This document shows positions 26,054 to 35,905 of a stretch of 64,000 nucleotides of DNA, piece after piece (the stretch's first letter is position 1; each line of letters starts with the position of its first letter). The notes below the pieces were generated by a model. That model was not told where the DNA came from and made no database searches. It saw nothing but the letters and a program-made list of their open reading frames with translations. Origin of the DNA: Trichosphaerium sp. ATCC 40318 (taxonomy: Eukaryota > Discosea > Flabellinia > Trichosidae); the NCBI GenBank assembly GCA_038496445.1, contig JALMLS010000455.1:744001-808000 (forward strand). The letters run 5' to 3'. The translations under genes were made by a program, and so were the position numbers.

Positions 26054-26328
26054 TTATGTTATTAATGTAAAGTGAGGTGTTTTTGTGTTGTTCTGATCCA
26101 AAAAAAGGTTGATCTTTCTGTTGTGGCTTCTTTCAAGCTCTTGTCGCTCAAAATGTGCCTCGATTTTATCACGTAAATGAATCATAGCGTTGGCGACGGT
26201 TTGAACCTGTTACCTGCCTTTTCGGTTTCAAAAAAACGTGATCGTACCGTTACCGATTTTCTGTTGACTATAGCTCTCAAGCAGGCTTGTATGTAATATA
26301 AGACATAGTCGTATAACTGTAATGCCAT
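26054..26328 (-). CDS. Two-exon small helical protein, 75 aa
   Basis: Found by splicing. Exon 1 (26328-26254, 25 codons, ATG start) reads MALQLYDYVLYYIQACLRAI and so on. A 47-nt GT-AG intron (26253-26207) follows in phase 0. Exon 2 (26206-26054, 50 codons plus stop) reads VQTVANAMIHLRDKIEAHFE then an Arg/Glu-rich helix. Frame, phase and splice motifs all agree. The product is almost all predicted helix with heptad-like spacing, so a small coiled-coil subunit of some complex is plausible. No family recognised. It is on the same strand as the unknown gene just downstream. Confidence 0.55.
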
Positions 26329-26883
26329 TGTAACCTTTTTGGCGCGCTTTCAGTTCAAAATAGCATTTTCCTTTCTTTGGCGGACTCTAGTGCATTAGCA
26401 AGAGCCACAACGCGTACCTCTTAGATTCACAATACTTAATAAGCTCTTTCGAGCTGTTTCTGCACCACAACAGCGATCACAGTTGAAAACTCGTAAGCAT
26501 GGCTCATCAACTCGTTGTGACCCATAGAATATACAAGCGCTTTCAATTACCTAGTTTACCTTTTGGCAACCGTTCGCATACTGCATAGATTAACGACCTC
26601 AATAGACTTTGGTTCGCTCACAATAGATACAATGCGAATTCAAATGCCTTAAGCCTTGTTTCAGATAATGTCAGGCCGGTCAAATTCAGCTGAGATTTCC
26701 GTGTAGTTTGATACCTGCTTTGCTAGTTGATAATCATAAATACGCTAATGATCTATAGTCGCGTGGGCACGCTACATTCGTTAAGAAACAACAACAACAG
26801 CATGCTTGGTACAATATTATTTTTCGTTTTATTTTTTTTGTTACAGTAGTTGCACAACTTCTTTGTTCTTTCATTTTTGAAAC

Positions 26884-27620
26884 TATTGTCTGTTTCATTC
26901 AAGTTTTGAGACAGACTGACTTTTAGCAAAAAAACTCCAGTTTCTGCCCGATCTGTCAGATCTGACGGATTTGACACTTCTGACAGATCTTGCAAATTGT
27001 CATTTTTTTAAATGTGATCTACCCTCACGTGAATGCAACCATTTCAAACCCACGTGATTTAACAAACCCGTATTTTATTTACATATTTGACGCCTGGCGG
27101 CGTTTACAAAGCCTACAGCAACGCTGGTGGTGTTTTGGGGCGGTTTTGACGTTGTTACACCTTCAATGCTACCATAGCGCTTCTGTTAGCGTGGGGTAGG
27201 CGCTAGCGTAGCGCTAGTAAGTTATACACGTTGATTTTTTGAAGCAAAACATGCAAACAGTGTTTTGAGGCATTCATATCGTGTTTGGTGGTAATGCGAT
27301 AGCTTTGTAGGACATCATACCTTTTTAATTCGCTTTTAGCGCATTGAACACCTCTGTGGTTGATCGTACCGTGTACAGTTGGCGTAGGTAAAATACTGCG
27401 ATCTTCAATGGTATGTTGAAACTTACATTGAAAATTTTGCTATCACTTACCGTAAGGTACCTAAGTCATACAATGAAGGACAACATTGTAACACAAATAG
27501 TTCACATTGTGATAGATCTACACCATTTGACAGAAGTGTCAGATCTTGTTAGATCTGCTAAAAGTGCTAAAAACTCACTTTCTAGAAAATATTAGTAAAA
27601 CTTGAATGAAACATACAATA
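26884..27620. mobile_element. Degenerate foldback (long-TIR) element
   Basis: The first 24 nt of the left arm (from 26884, TATTGTCTGTTTCATTCAAG) match the reverse complement of the right arm ending at 27620 with one mismatch. Further in, both arms share ACTTTTAGCA, repeated AGATCT and TGACACTTCTG in the same order, with indels. About 737 bp, arms about 100 bp, no transposase. The interior is unusually GC-rich (GGCGG, GCTAGCGTAGCGC). Probably an old non-autonomous DNA element. No clear target-site duplication found. Confidence 0.6.
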
Positions 27621-27624
27621 TTTT

Positions 27625-27859
27625 TTAAATCCTGTTGTGCGTAATATCATCTTCTTGTAATCGTTGCTTTTTTCTTCTCTTTTTCTTACCAACTACAACA
27701 CCAAGACTGGCTTTCTCTGTCATTTCGCTAGCAATCTTTTTTGTACCTCCTTGCATCATCACAAATGCCTCTCCTGACCTCTTTTACTTCTTCCTCATAG
27801 CCTTTACAGTACCTAGAGGTGTATCACCAACCACACCTCTCTTCTTCTTCAACTCCTAA
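27625..27859 (-). pseudogene. Protein-like frame with one internal stop or a 27-nt intron
   Basis: On the minus strand one frame reads VVGDTPLGT, then a TAA, then RSGEAFVMMQGGTKKIASEM, GVVVGKKKRRKKQ and a stop at 27627-27625. A 27-nt GT-AG intron (gtaaag...aaaag) would remove the TAA in phase 0. Otherwise it is a broken gene. The basic C-terminus resembles a nuclear signal. It ends 4 bp from the foldback element. No family recognised. Confidence 0.35.
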
Positions 27860-28007
27860 TATTTGTACACCAACGCAAGGACAACCACTGAACGCCAATA
27901 ATATGCTTTAACCCTGAGTCCGTTATGTATTCTCCTTGTAAAATCTCTAAAAAACGCACACCAGACAGAAGCGATAGATCTGTATCTGTTAGTCGATAGT
28001 CCTTTGA
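27849..28007 (-). pseudogene. Leucine-rich-repeat gene fragment
   Basis: A 52-codon frame reads RLTDTDLSLLSGVRFLEI followed by YITDSGLKHIIGVQWLSL, i.e. two LRR units of the pattern [LVI]TDxGLKxLxGVxxLxL. It is the same type as the F-box-LRR gene at 57.3-58.6 kb (VTDEGLKALxGVHTIxL). Only about two repeats remain and a TAG sits just upstream in frame, so this looks like a remnant, or one exon of a lost gene. Confidence 0.5.
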
Positions 28008-28156
28008 CTACTTCGAAATATCTCACCGTAACGAGAAAAATAACTTGAAAAATCAAATGAAAATAAGGGGCACATGTTGCCTATGCTACATGCTGTCAGC
28101 AAATTTGTACAAACAAACAATTTTCTAAGATGACAAACATGTGAGCATGAAATAGG

Positions 28157-28393
28157 ATGTATCATACAATATGCAATTTGGAGCCTGACGACTTTACACT
28201 AATGTTACGAGCAAGCAAGACACTCTACCACGCTGCAACTGAGCGTCTATGCCGATTTTTTTACAATAGATGGTTCACAGCGTATGAATCAGTAGCTTCT
28301 TGTAACTTGAGCTACCTTGATTTAAAGGAAAAAATGGAGATCAAAACAAATCTTGTTGACTTTTTTTTTGGAGTTTTTTTTACTTTTATTTGA
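28157..28393 (+). CDS. Possible short F-box-like ORF
   Basis: 78 codons starting MYHTICNLEPDDFTLMLR then SKTLYHAATERLCRFFYN. The pattern (L-P/D..L..SK.....) resembles the F-box start of the neighbouring genes but lacks the usual LP at the first helix. It ends in a poly(Phe) tail coded by T-runs. It could be an exon joined to the next ORF, 65 bp downstream, or a remnant. Confidence 0.35.
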   Translation: MYHTICNLEPDDFTLMLRASKTLYHAATERLCRFFYNRWFTAYESVASCNLSYLDLKEKMEIKTNLVDFFFGVFFTFI

Positions 28394-28458
28394 AAAGGTA
28401 AACGTGGCATTTTGGCTTGTAGAATCAACGTATTACATTCAGTTCTTGATCAACAGAC

Positions 28459-28965
28459 ATGATAAACAATATACCAAACGAAACACTCTTTGAAATACTT
28501 AAACATGAGTGTTACACTTCATTTAACTCTCTTTCTCTTGTTTCACATCGATTCAACAGCATAACGAAAAAACTCTTTAATGGCGCTTTATATCTACGTA
28601 ACATATGGGATAACATCAGCAACCACAAGTCTGGACTCAGTGGAGCAATTTTCAGCTATAGAAGCGGCAATGTTCCAGAGATGCCAAATGACCAACTGCA
28701 AAAGTGGATTGAGGACAAAATCTGGGTAGTTGGCAAGTGGAAAGAGATACCAAAAGAAAAATCGCAAAGATGTTTTATTAGGTCACTACAAAACTGTTTG
28801 CCTAATGGAAGAAGAAATACTGTATCATCTTTTTTAAAACAGTTTAATATTGAGTTCATTACAATGTTTGATTCATCATATCATAGCTCTGTTGGGTACT
28901 GCAATGAAGCATTTATTATAAGGGATGTTGATAACTCAATGCACTTTTTAAAGTTAAGTTGTTAA
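28459..28965 (+). CDS. F-box-like protein, intronless, 168 aa
   Basis: An ATG opens MINNIPNETLFEILKHECYT and then SLSLVSHRFNSITKKLF, a typical F-box (IPxExLxEIL..., LxxVSxxFxxIxxxLF) at residues 3-42. F-box proteins bind Skp1 and recruit substrates to SCF ubiquitin ligases. The remaining roughly 120 residues (WVVGKWKEIPKEKSQRCF, VSSFLKQFNIEFITMFDSS) match nothing I know; this would be the substrate-binding part. No intron. AATAAA follows at about 28998. One of several intronless F-box genes in the window. Confidence 0.6.
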   Translation: MINNIPNETLFEILKHECYTSFNSLSLVSHRFNSITKKLFNGALYLRNIWDNISNHKSGLSGAIFSYRSGNVPEMPNDQLQKWIEDKIWVVGKWKEIPKEKSQRCFIRSLQNCLPNGRRNTVSSFLKQFNIEFITMFDSSYHSSVGYCNEAFIIRDVDNSMHFLKLSC

Positions 28966-29059
28966 GGATGCCAATGTGGCTTCATTGTTTTTTGTATCAA
29001 ATAAAGATAAAATTGTTTAATCACAGTGCTGTCGGAAAGACCCTGTAACCGCTTGTCTC

Positions 29060-29145
29060 AATCAATTAATGGAAAGGGATCGCACATCTAGTGTTGTGCT
29101 ACATGCCTAAGGCATGTGGAATGTACCGTCGGTCAATAAATAATA
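29060..29145 (+). mobile_element. Remnant 3' tail of the LINE family seen at 2.2 kb
   Basis: Shares AAGGGATCG and then CATGTG-GGAATGTACCGTCG-GTCAATAAA with the reverse complement of 2245-2330, in the same order and spacing class. No poly(A) or coding part is recognisable, so only the 3' untranslated end is left. Confidence 0.55.
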
Positions 29146-29299
29146 CTGCTCATGACTCGCCTTATGTTTATTTTATCAACCAATAGTTTGGCAGTACTTG
29201 ATAGTATTGACTTATCCTACATAAATTACAAGGTAAACACTTATGAGAATAGGTGGTTGAAAGAACCTGTCGCGGTGCTGCGGCTTGAATTGTAAGGAC

Positions 29300-29640
29300 T
29301 GTTTTATTCGTACAAGGCTACGGATTTAAACCCCCTGGCTATGAAATGAAACCAGTTTTTATAGTCGCTGACGCAATGACGGTATGGAGCCATTCCTCGT
29401 AGTTGGTCATTGAGGCCACTTTACTGTTTGAGTAGTGCCTCTTTTCTCTGTTTGAGTTCACCGAACATACAATACCAATGCTCCTAGACCGTCTCTTGCG
29501 CTGCTTTAGCACGTTTATGAACTTCTTTAGCCTCTAAGGTTATCCCATTTTCTCCAATATCACGCTTCCGTACACATCCGTAAGTCTCCCATCAAAACTA
29601 AGTGCTGGTTTTCCGTGTTTTCCACGAGTAGAAGGCAAAA
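29300..29640 (-). pseudogene. Decayed coding relic, family unknown
   Basis: On the minus strand a protein-like frame (STRGKHGKPALSFDGRLTDV) shifts by one base near 29572 into KRDIGENGITLEAKEVHKRA. It then meets a TAG, continues EHWYCMFGELKQRKEALLKQ and meets a TAA. One frameshift and two stops in otherwise compositionally normal protein sequence indicate a dead gene. Between here and 29894 I see nothing else. Confidence 0.4.
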
Positions 29641-29894
29641 AGTTCAAAAAGTTAAAGGTGTTAGTTTCCGGTCAGTGTATTTCTACTCTTTGATGCGCGT
29701 GAGCAGTGGTAGGTGAAAGCAAAGGAACTCTTCGCATTGTAATATCCAGAAAATAACCTAAACAAAAAAAACAACCGGCCGGGCTACAAAGCACAAAAAG
29801 GGTGACGTCCTTCAACTTTCGCACTAAATTGGCAGTGTGTACTTTTTCCTCATTTTTTGGTAAAAAAACTACAAGAAAAAAAAAACCCTTTCAG

Positions 29895-32152
29895 ATGTCG
29901 GCAACACGTGTTTGGACCTTTATTCTATTGTTTACATACGCACTAACTACGCTTGTACAAGCACAAAACATATCAATAACGGTTATTGGAAGTGGTAATG
30001 AAGGTAATTTGCATTACTTTTTCTATACATCGTAATGACTTGTTTTTTAGGTGACGCTGTACTTTCTACGCCACCGGAGTCAGTAATGATGAGAAACCCC
30101 TCGTGTACATTTATATACCTTTTAATAACCCCGTTTAACAGCTATGGGTAGTTGTAGAGGTTATTGAGAGCGGACCTGACCCTGAGATCGCATTTTCGGA
30201 TACTGGCAATCATGTGATACGATTACTGTCTAACGGTGTTGTTACGGTTGTTGTAGGTGCGTAGCATTTTCTAGAATTAATTAATTGTTCGTGGGCCGCT
30301 GGCGTGACGTGTTGGTATGTAGGTACACCGGGCCAATCAGGGATGTCTCCAGATAATACTACAGCAGCAGGGGCACTCATTGACTCCCCAACAGGTTCGT
30401 ATTTTTCCGTATTATTTATTTAATTGGTTTGCCTTTCTTTTTTTTCCTTCTTTGCTCTGTAACGTGTTTTATGTTTTTCATCGCTAACACGTGCGCATAA
30501 AGGGATATTACAATCTGAATTATTTGGATTTATTTTCTGCGACTCTGGTAACGATAGAGTGATGCGTATTGATCCTATGACACAAACTATCCATACTCTG
30601 GCAGAAACTGATACAGGTGCAGTTGTGGTTTTTGTTCTCGCTTTTTTTCCCAAAGTCAAGCCAAAATCATGACGCCCTTGTCTTTTCGCTTACCAATTAA
30701 TGTCATGACATAATGAGATTTAAAATAGCCTTAGCACACTTCGGTGGACTCATTAGAGTCATGTAGATAAGGCTGTATAAATATCATTAAGTTCTTTCTT
30801 TCTTTCTTATGTTGTGTTTAGTTGCCAACTTTTCGTGCGGTGGATTAGCACAAAATCCAAATGGGAATTTAGTGTACATTGCAGACCATGTGAATACCGC
30901 CATATGGACAATTGTAAGAAACAACAAAGTCCAAAAGACAAATTACTTACAATTATCTAATTTTAGGACAGCCAAGAGACGTTGACACGTTTGGTTGTTG
31001 GCCTTGCTGGTCCTCCTGTAGATATCACTATTGTGCCTCAATTGTCTGTTTTTTCAGATGCCATATGTGTTCCTGTACCAAGTAGACACATCATACAAAT
31101 CTTTTTAGATCGTGAACCATTTACCCTTACCCTTGGCACAATCGATTCTCCGGGTACTTTTCCTTTCTACCAAACTTGTATTAACTCCATAACCTACAGG
31201 TTTTACTGAAGCTGGAGCATCTATTCTTTCTACAGGCAATTTAAATACGCCAATGGGTGTCACTTCCTCTGCGGTACGCTTCTTCTTTTTCTAATACAAC
31301 TTAAACAAGTTAACTTAAAACGTTTTTCTAACTATCTTCTTTGTGTATCTAGAATAGATTATATATAAGTGAAACAGGAAGTGAAGTCATACGTGTCGCA
31401 TTCCTTGCAACTGATACTCTTCTTTTGGGGAATCTTTTAGGAAACAGAATAAGGTATGTTTCTGATACTTATGGCTAAAACTGGACATTACCTTTTCTTT
31501 CTCCTCTCCAGATTCTAATAGATTTGTTTCTTTTGTTTTTATCATTCTAGTAAGACCTATATCTAATACGTTTATAAGAGGGTTTGCTGGTGACGCAACA
31601 TCACTGGTTGAAGAAGTACGTTACTAGTAACAATTCTTTGAAACAAACTGCAATTGGGGTTTTTATTGTTTTACTAATCGCATTACGTGTAGTCACAAGT
31701 TAATATACCATTGGGACTTGCTCTTGATAATATAACTGTGTATGCCGTAGATAGTAGAAACTACAGGATAAGAGGTAAACCAACAACAAGATTGTAACAA
31801 TTTCACCCGCTTATCTTTCTCAGAATTTTCTGGTCAAGAACAGGCAGGAACTTTGCCTCCTATTGATCCACCAACTATAGCAATGCCTACATTTGCACCA
31901 TCAACAGAACCACCAACAACTACAGCACCTGTATCGCCAACACAACCAGCTACCACTGAATCGCCAACAGAAGCACCAACAGCTAGTCCAATAGCTCCAA
32001 CAGTGCCAACAGTGCCAGTAGCGCCATCTGAAGCTCCATCAAACCCAGTAGCGCCAACAACAATTGCTCCAACAAGAGCACCTCCAAGTAGTGCCTTTAT
32101 GGCTTCTTGGAGTATGTTCCTATTGGGAGTGACATTGTTGTCTTTGTTGTAG
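29895..32152 (+). CDS. Secreted NHL-repeat protein with Thr/Pro stalk and probable GPI anchor (copy 1)
   Basis: About 12 exons. ATG 29895 starts a signal peptide (MSATRVWTFILLFTYALTTL..QAQ). The ectodomain is built from NHL/beta-propeller-like blades, each near an exon: EIAFSDTGNHVIRLLSNGVV, GFIFCDSGNDRVMRIDPMT, LVYIADHVNTAIWTI, RLYISETGSEVIRV, LDNITVYAVDSRNYRIR. The last exon encodes a low-complexity stalk of TxxPT/APTxPP units and ends in a hydrophobic tail (MFLLGVTLLSLL) directly before the stop, as in GPI-anchor signals. Likely a cell-surface protein; such propellers bind proteins or glycans. Paralogous to 60444-62298, with many blade sequences identical. AATAAA follows the stop. The family is well supported, the ligand unknown. 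Confidence 0.78.
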
Positions 32153-32490
32153 AATAATAGCTGTACTTGTCTTTTTTTTTTGGTTTCGTTGCATCGGAAA
32201 TAAAAAAAGTATCTGGTACTGCGAGTTTGAAAATGAATGAACTTGAAGCTATTTATTACGTATAAGCTACTAACATAATAGCATGATACAAAAAGAAGTT
32301 ACACGAGAAAAAAAAAAAGAGCACGTGATTTCCACGTGACAAGGAATTTAGCTTTTTATTTCAAGTAGCGTAGTTCCAAAGTGACTGCTTCATCGTCTAA
32401 TAAGTCGTGTGTCGACTGATATTGACTTGGGGATTTTTTACGTTTACAAAACGTACCAGCAAAGGGAAAGTACAACATTACCACAAAATT

Positions 32491-34020
32491 ATGAACGACA
32501 CGAAACAAAAAGAGCTTTTTACAGTTTTAAACCTTCCAGTAGAAATTCAGCTAGCCATCATCGATTTATCCCTTGACGCTTACTACAAATGGCCCTTGTT
32601 ATCAAAACAGGCAGCCACAGCAACTCGGTTTGATAGCAATCTTAAAAAACATGGTAAATGGCTACAGTTTTCGTATCTACATCGTCGATATGGTGTAGTA
32701 CTAAGACGAGTTCAACGTTGGCGAAATGGTCTTGAGCATGGAGAGTATATTAAGTATTACCCCAACGGAAACGTGGAGCTACAAATGTTTTATGTACAAG
32801 GAAAATTTCATGGCACTAACAAACGGTTTTTAAGTACCGGTGAGTTGATATTTTCATGTAGTTTTAAGGATGGTTTGAAGCACGGTGATGAAAAACGTTG
32901 GGACCTTTTAAAACAATTGAGTCTGCACTCTAAGTATCGGAAAGGAAAGAAGCATGGTGAGTGTTCTATTTGGCATGGTAAGAAACTAGAGTTTAATGGT
33001 TTTTATAAAAGAGGCAAACAGATAGGAGTTCATAGATGTTGGTATGTTGTTGGTCAGCACGGGTATAGATTGAAGAGTGAGTGTACTTATAGGGATGACG
33101 AACAATATGGTAGGCTTATAGAATGGTATATTGATGGCACAAAAAAGGTAGATTTCTTTTATAAACGTGATAGTAATGGAGAAAAAACAGAATGGTATCA
33201 GAATGGACAAGTTTGTTTTCATTGCCTTTACAAGGATGGAAAAATGGAAGGAGAATGTAATGAATGGTATGAGAATGGGCAAGTCCGATTCCAATGTTTT
33301 TATCAAAACGGAGAAAGAGAAGGTGAATGCAATGAATGGTATATAACAGGTCAAAGGAAATCAAAATACTACGTTCATAAAAACAAAAAACATGGAGAGT
33401 TCAAGTCCTGGCATCTTAATGGAAATATCAAGACTACTTGCACCTATGTACAAGGTAACATTAACCACGTATACGAAGAGTTTTATGACAATGAAAGGTT
33501 GAAGTCAAGATATGAATACAACAATGGCAAAAAGAAAAAAGGTGTTGAATACCATAGAAACAGAATTGTGATGAAGAAGATTTCACACAAAGGTACCACC
33601 TTAACTGAAAGTACATACGATGATACTGGTACACAAACTACAATACAGCGGTTCAATGAAGAAGGAAAGATAGACGGTGAGTGTAAACAATGGCATAAAA
33701 ACGGAGTCATGAGTCTTCATTGTTTTTACCTTGATGGAAAAGAACATGGCACTTACAATGAGTGGTACTCAAATGGACAAAAGCGTTGTACATGCACATA
33801 CGAGGATGGAAGAAAGACAGGAGAATACATCCTGTGGGATTCCATAGGAAGGTTGAAAGTGAAATGCTACTATAAATACGGATCACGTGATGGTGTTTAT
33901 AAGCAGTGGGACGAAGACGGAAAAAAAGTTAAACTTCATGTTGTTTTCAAAAATGGAAGAGTTGTAGACCACATTACACTAAAAAACTATCAAACTAGCA
34001 CAGGTATCTATATGTTCTAA
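32491..34020 (+). CDS. F-box protein with YwqK/MORN-like repeats, intronless (copy 1)
   Basis: Single 509-codon frame from ATG 32491. The N-terminus is F-box-like (VLNLPVEIQLAIIDLSLDAY, WPLLSKQAA). Then about 17 repeats of 22-24 residues follow the pattern G(E/R)xxEWYxNGQxxxxxxYxxGKxxG, e.g. KMEGECNEWYENGQVRF and KEHGTYNEWYSNGQKR. This repeat is the YwqK antitoxin/MORN-like type, common in bacteria and in F-box/MORN genes of giant DNA viruses. It forms an elongated beta array. The F-box suggests an SCF substrate adaptor whose array is the recognition surface. It is intronless although its neighbours have ten or more introns. AATAAA at about 34109. The frame is open further upstream (from 32407) but without an ATG. 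Confidence 0.8.
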   Translation: MNDTKQKELFTVLNLPVEIQLAIIDLSLDAYYKWPLLSKQAATATRFDSNLKKHGKWLQFSYLHRRYGVVLRRVQRWRNGLEHGEYIKYYPNGNVELQMFYVQGKFHGTNKRFLSTGELIFSCSFKDGLKHGDEKRWDLLKQLSLHSKYRKGKKHGECSIWHGKKLEFNGFYKRGKQIGVHRCWYVVGQHGYRLKSECTYRDDEQYGRLIEWYIDGTKKVDFFYKRDSNGEKTEWYQNGQVCFHCLYKDGKMEGECNEWYENGQVRFQCFYQNGEREGECNEWYITGQRKSKYYVHKNKKHGEFKSWHLNGNIKTTCTYVQGNINHVYEEFYDNERLKSRYEYNNGKKKKGVEYHRNRIVMKKISHKGTTLTESTYDDTGTQTTIQRFNEEGKIDGECKQWHKNGVMSLHCFYLDGKEHGTYNEWYSNGQKRCTCTYEDGRKTGEYILWDSIGRLKVKCYYKYGSRDGVYKQWDEDGKKVKLHVVFKNGRVVDHITLKNYQTSTGIYMF

Positions 34021-34152
34021 AGAATGGCAAGTAGCCATTACATTAAGGACTGCTTCATATTTCATTGTTGTAAGTACTCCTTTACTTTGTTTGTCTTTTT
34101 GGCCGTCACAATAAATATTATTTTTACTTGGCTTACCTGTTATCACTTTAAA

Positions 34153-34440
34153 CTATGTTTTGTGCCTACCACCAATATTGGAATATGAGTAGTGCGTCGT
34201 CATATCCACCCTTTTTCTAAACCCATTTTCATCTTTGATTTCACCATTTTGTGAGGACATGTAGTTCATCTCTACGTAGTTAGATGAAAGCAATCTATCG
34301 AGCCGGCTTGACTTTGAAATAGCAGGCTTGTTATACTCCTTGATCAATTTGTCAGGCAAGTGATTCAAGCTTTGACAAACAATTCTCAGACTTGTTAGGT
34401 GCTCACTTAACTTATATTGTGCTGCTTTCAAGGAAGCGAC
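34153..34440 (-). CDS. Possible terminal exon or gene fragment
   Basis: About 95 codons open on the minus strand without a start codon, reading SLKAAQYKLSEHLTSLRI, VCQSLNHLPDKLIKEYN, SSRLDRLLSSNYVEM and ending GGRHKT-stop. The codon pattern is protein-like and helical at the start. The upstream side is cut by the TIR element that begins at 34555, so this may be the surviving end of an interrupted gene. No family recognised. Confidence 0.35.
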   Translation of the reverse strand, partial: VASLKAAQYKLSEHLTSLRIVCQSLNHLPDKLIKEYNKPAISKSSRLDRLLSSNYVEMNYMSSQNGEIKDENGFRKRVDMTTHYSYSNIGGRHKT

Positions 34441-34552
34441 TTTTTTTACCCGTTATATCTGCACCAACATGTTGGGTTGGTGTAAGGCATTCGGTATAAC
34501 ACTTTTTTTTTAATGCAACCTTCGAGGAGAAAATATTTTGGTTGTAGTTTTA

Positions 34553-35905
34553 TAGGGACGATTTTTGTAAGCAGTTCACACCTCTCATATCAATGCTTTA
34601 TCCTGTGTGAATGTACCTTTGGAATGAATGGCTCTATTGTTAAGTTCTAAATGTGGAATAAATTATTTACTTTTTTACTTGTTTTTGGCGTTTTTTTTTA
34701 CGACTTAACTAAAAAAGCGTCAACTGAGCTTCATTGCTCACAAACAAATTAATTAAGCCAGTATCAGTTATAAACGGCGCTTGAAAAGCAATACACGCGT
34801 TGTAGTCTAAAACAAGGATTATGGTACCGAAATATCAACAAGTGTATACAACGTACCTTTAAACGACATTTATTGTGTTTAAAACGCTAAAAACGTTAGT
34901 TTGTGGTGTAAAGAATGAAGAAAAAGCGAGTTCCCAAAATTAACAATTACACAAGCTTTGACAAGCGTTTAAATTAGTGAAGTGTCACCTAACGCTATTT
35001 TCCATGTATTGAGATTAGTTTTACGCTTGTCGAGCATTGTGTAATTGATAAATTCCAATATTCTGTACTAATGGACCATTAAGCGATTTTTGGATTTAAA
35101 TACCTCAAGAGCTAATTGACCATCCCACACTTTTCATAGTGATAGTCAATATGTGTTGTATTACACAGTGTAATTTATAGCAATAGTTGATGGAGCGTAG
35201 TGACACAGTTTCTTTAAACCTGTTTTTGGTAAGTATTGAAGTATCTCCATGTAAAAACTAAGTTTTGTCTCTAAAACTCGTATAGTGGTAAAACATAACT
35301 ATAGAAAGCTTTGTGGCTATCTGACGAAATCAAGTACCCAAGCAAGAGTGAGTTTTTTTACATTTTCATATAAGTATTGTGTTCATCAACTTCTTTGAAA
35401 AAGAACCCTCTGTATTTTGATACCTAAATGATCAAATATGCTATAACCGTCCATAGGTAAACAATGATTTATTAAGCACCTGCTGCCAAAAGGAAAGATT
35501 TGCAAAAGGTATCTGTGGGTTAGAATGATTGTTCAAAACAATGTCCAATTTACAACAATTAGGTCTAGAGACAGATGATGATAGCTTTATGTGGGACACT
35601 GAAAGTGATAAAAAATGCCTTAAACGAAAGAATGTAATCCTTACTCAGTATGGTGGAAAATAATTACCTGCATAACATGGTGGTGATAGAGGAGAAGAAT
35701 ATGATCCCAGGCAGAAAAAACTCAGTTTTAGTTTCAATGAAATAGTTGATTGAAGCACACTATTAATTACCAGCAAGTTCTGGTTAATATCAATTATAGA
35801 CACATATGCGCTCTGAAGTATACCGAAAAATTGGGTATAAATAACATTTTTGAGGTGAGCTAAAATTTTTTTGAAAGTGTGAACAGCTTACAAAAATCGT
35901 CCCTA
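34553..35905. mobile_element. TA-flanked terminal-inverted-repeat DNA element, 1,349 bp
   Basis: The left end at 34555 (GGGACGATTTTTGTAAGC...) and the reverse complement of the right end at 35903 match over 27 bp with one mismatch. Both ends are flanked by TA (34553-34554 and 35904-35905), the duplication used by Tc1/mariner-like elements. No transposase is visible. The only ATG-started frame of note is a 40-codon ORF at 35541-35663. Probably a non-autonomous copy. Confidence 0.75.
35541..35663 (+). CDS. Short ORF inside the TIR element, 40 aa
   Basis: ATG at 35541 reads MSNLQQLGLETDDDSFMWDT and then a Lys-rich end to the TAA at 35661-35663. Acidic then basic, protein-like composition, but too short to assign. 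It could be the captured or surviving start of a transposase or host gene. Confidence 0.25.
   Translation: MSNLQQLGLETDDDSFMWDTESDKKCLKRKNVILTQYGGK

Noticed and set aside
26500-26700. Possible plus-strand mini-gene (MAHQLV spliced to INDLNRLWFAHNRYN)
   Set aside because: A phase-0 splice can be drawn, but both pieces are short, the donor (gtgacc) is poor and nothing supports the product.
28157-28965. One gene joining both F-box-like ORFs
   Set aside because: A 25-nt intron could be drawn at 28397-28421, but the first ORF ends in a stop before it and the second has its own good ATG and F-box.
32986-33364. Minus-strand ORFs over the F-box/YwqK gene
   Set aside because: Shadows of the repeat array on the coding strand.
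34450-34490. CACCAACATGTTGGGTTGGTG inverted repeat as a regulatory site
   Set aside because: Short, imperfect and in a region of transposon debris; no gene start is near.
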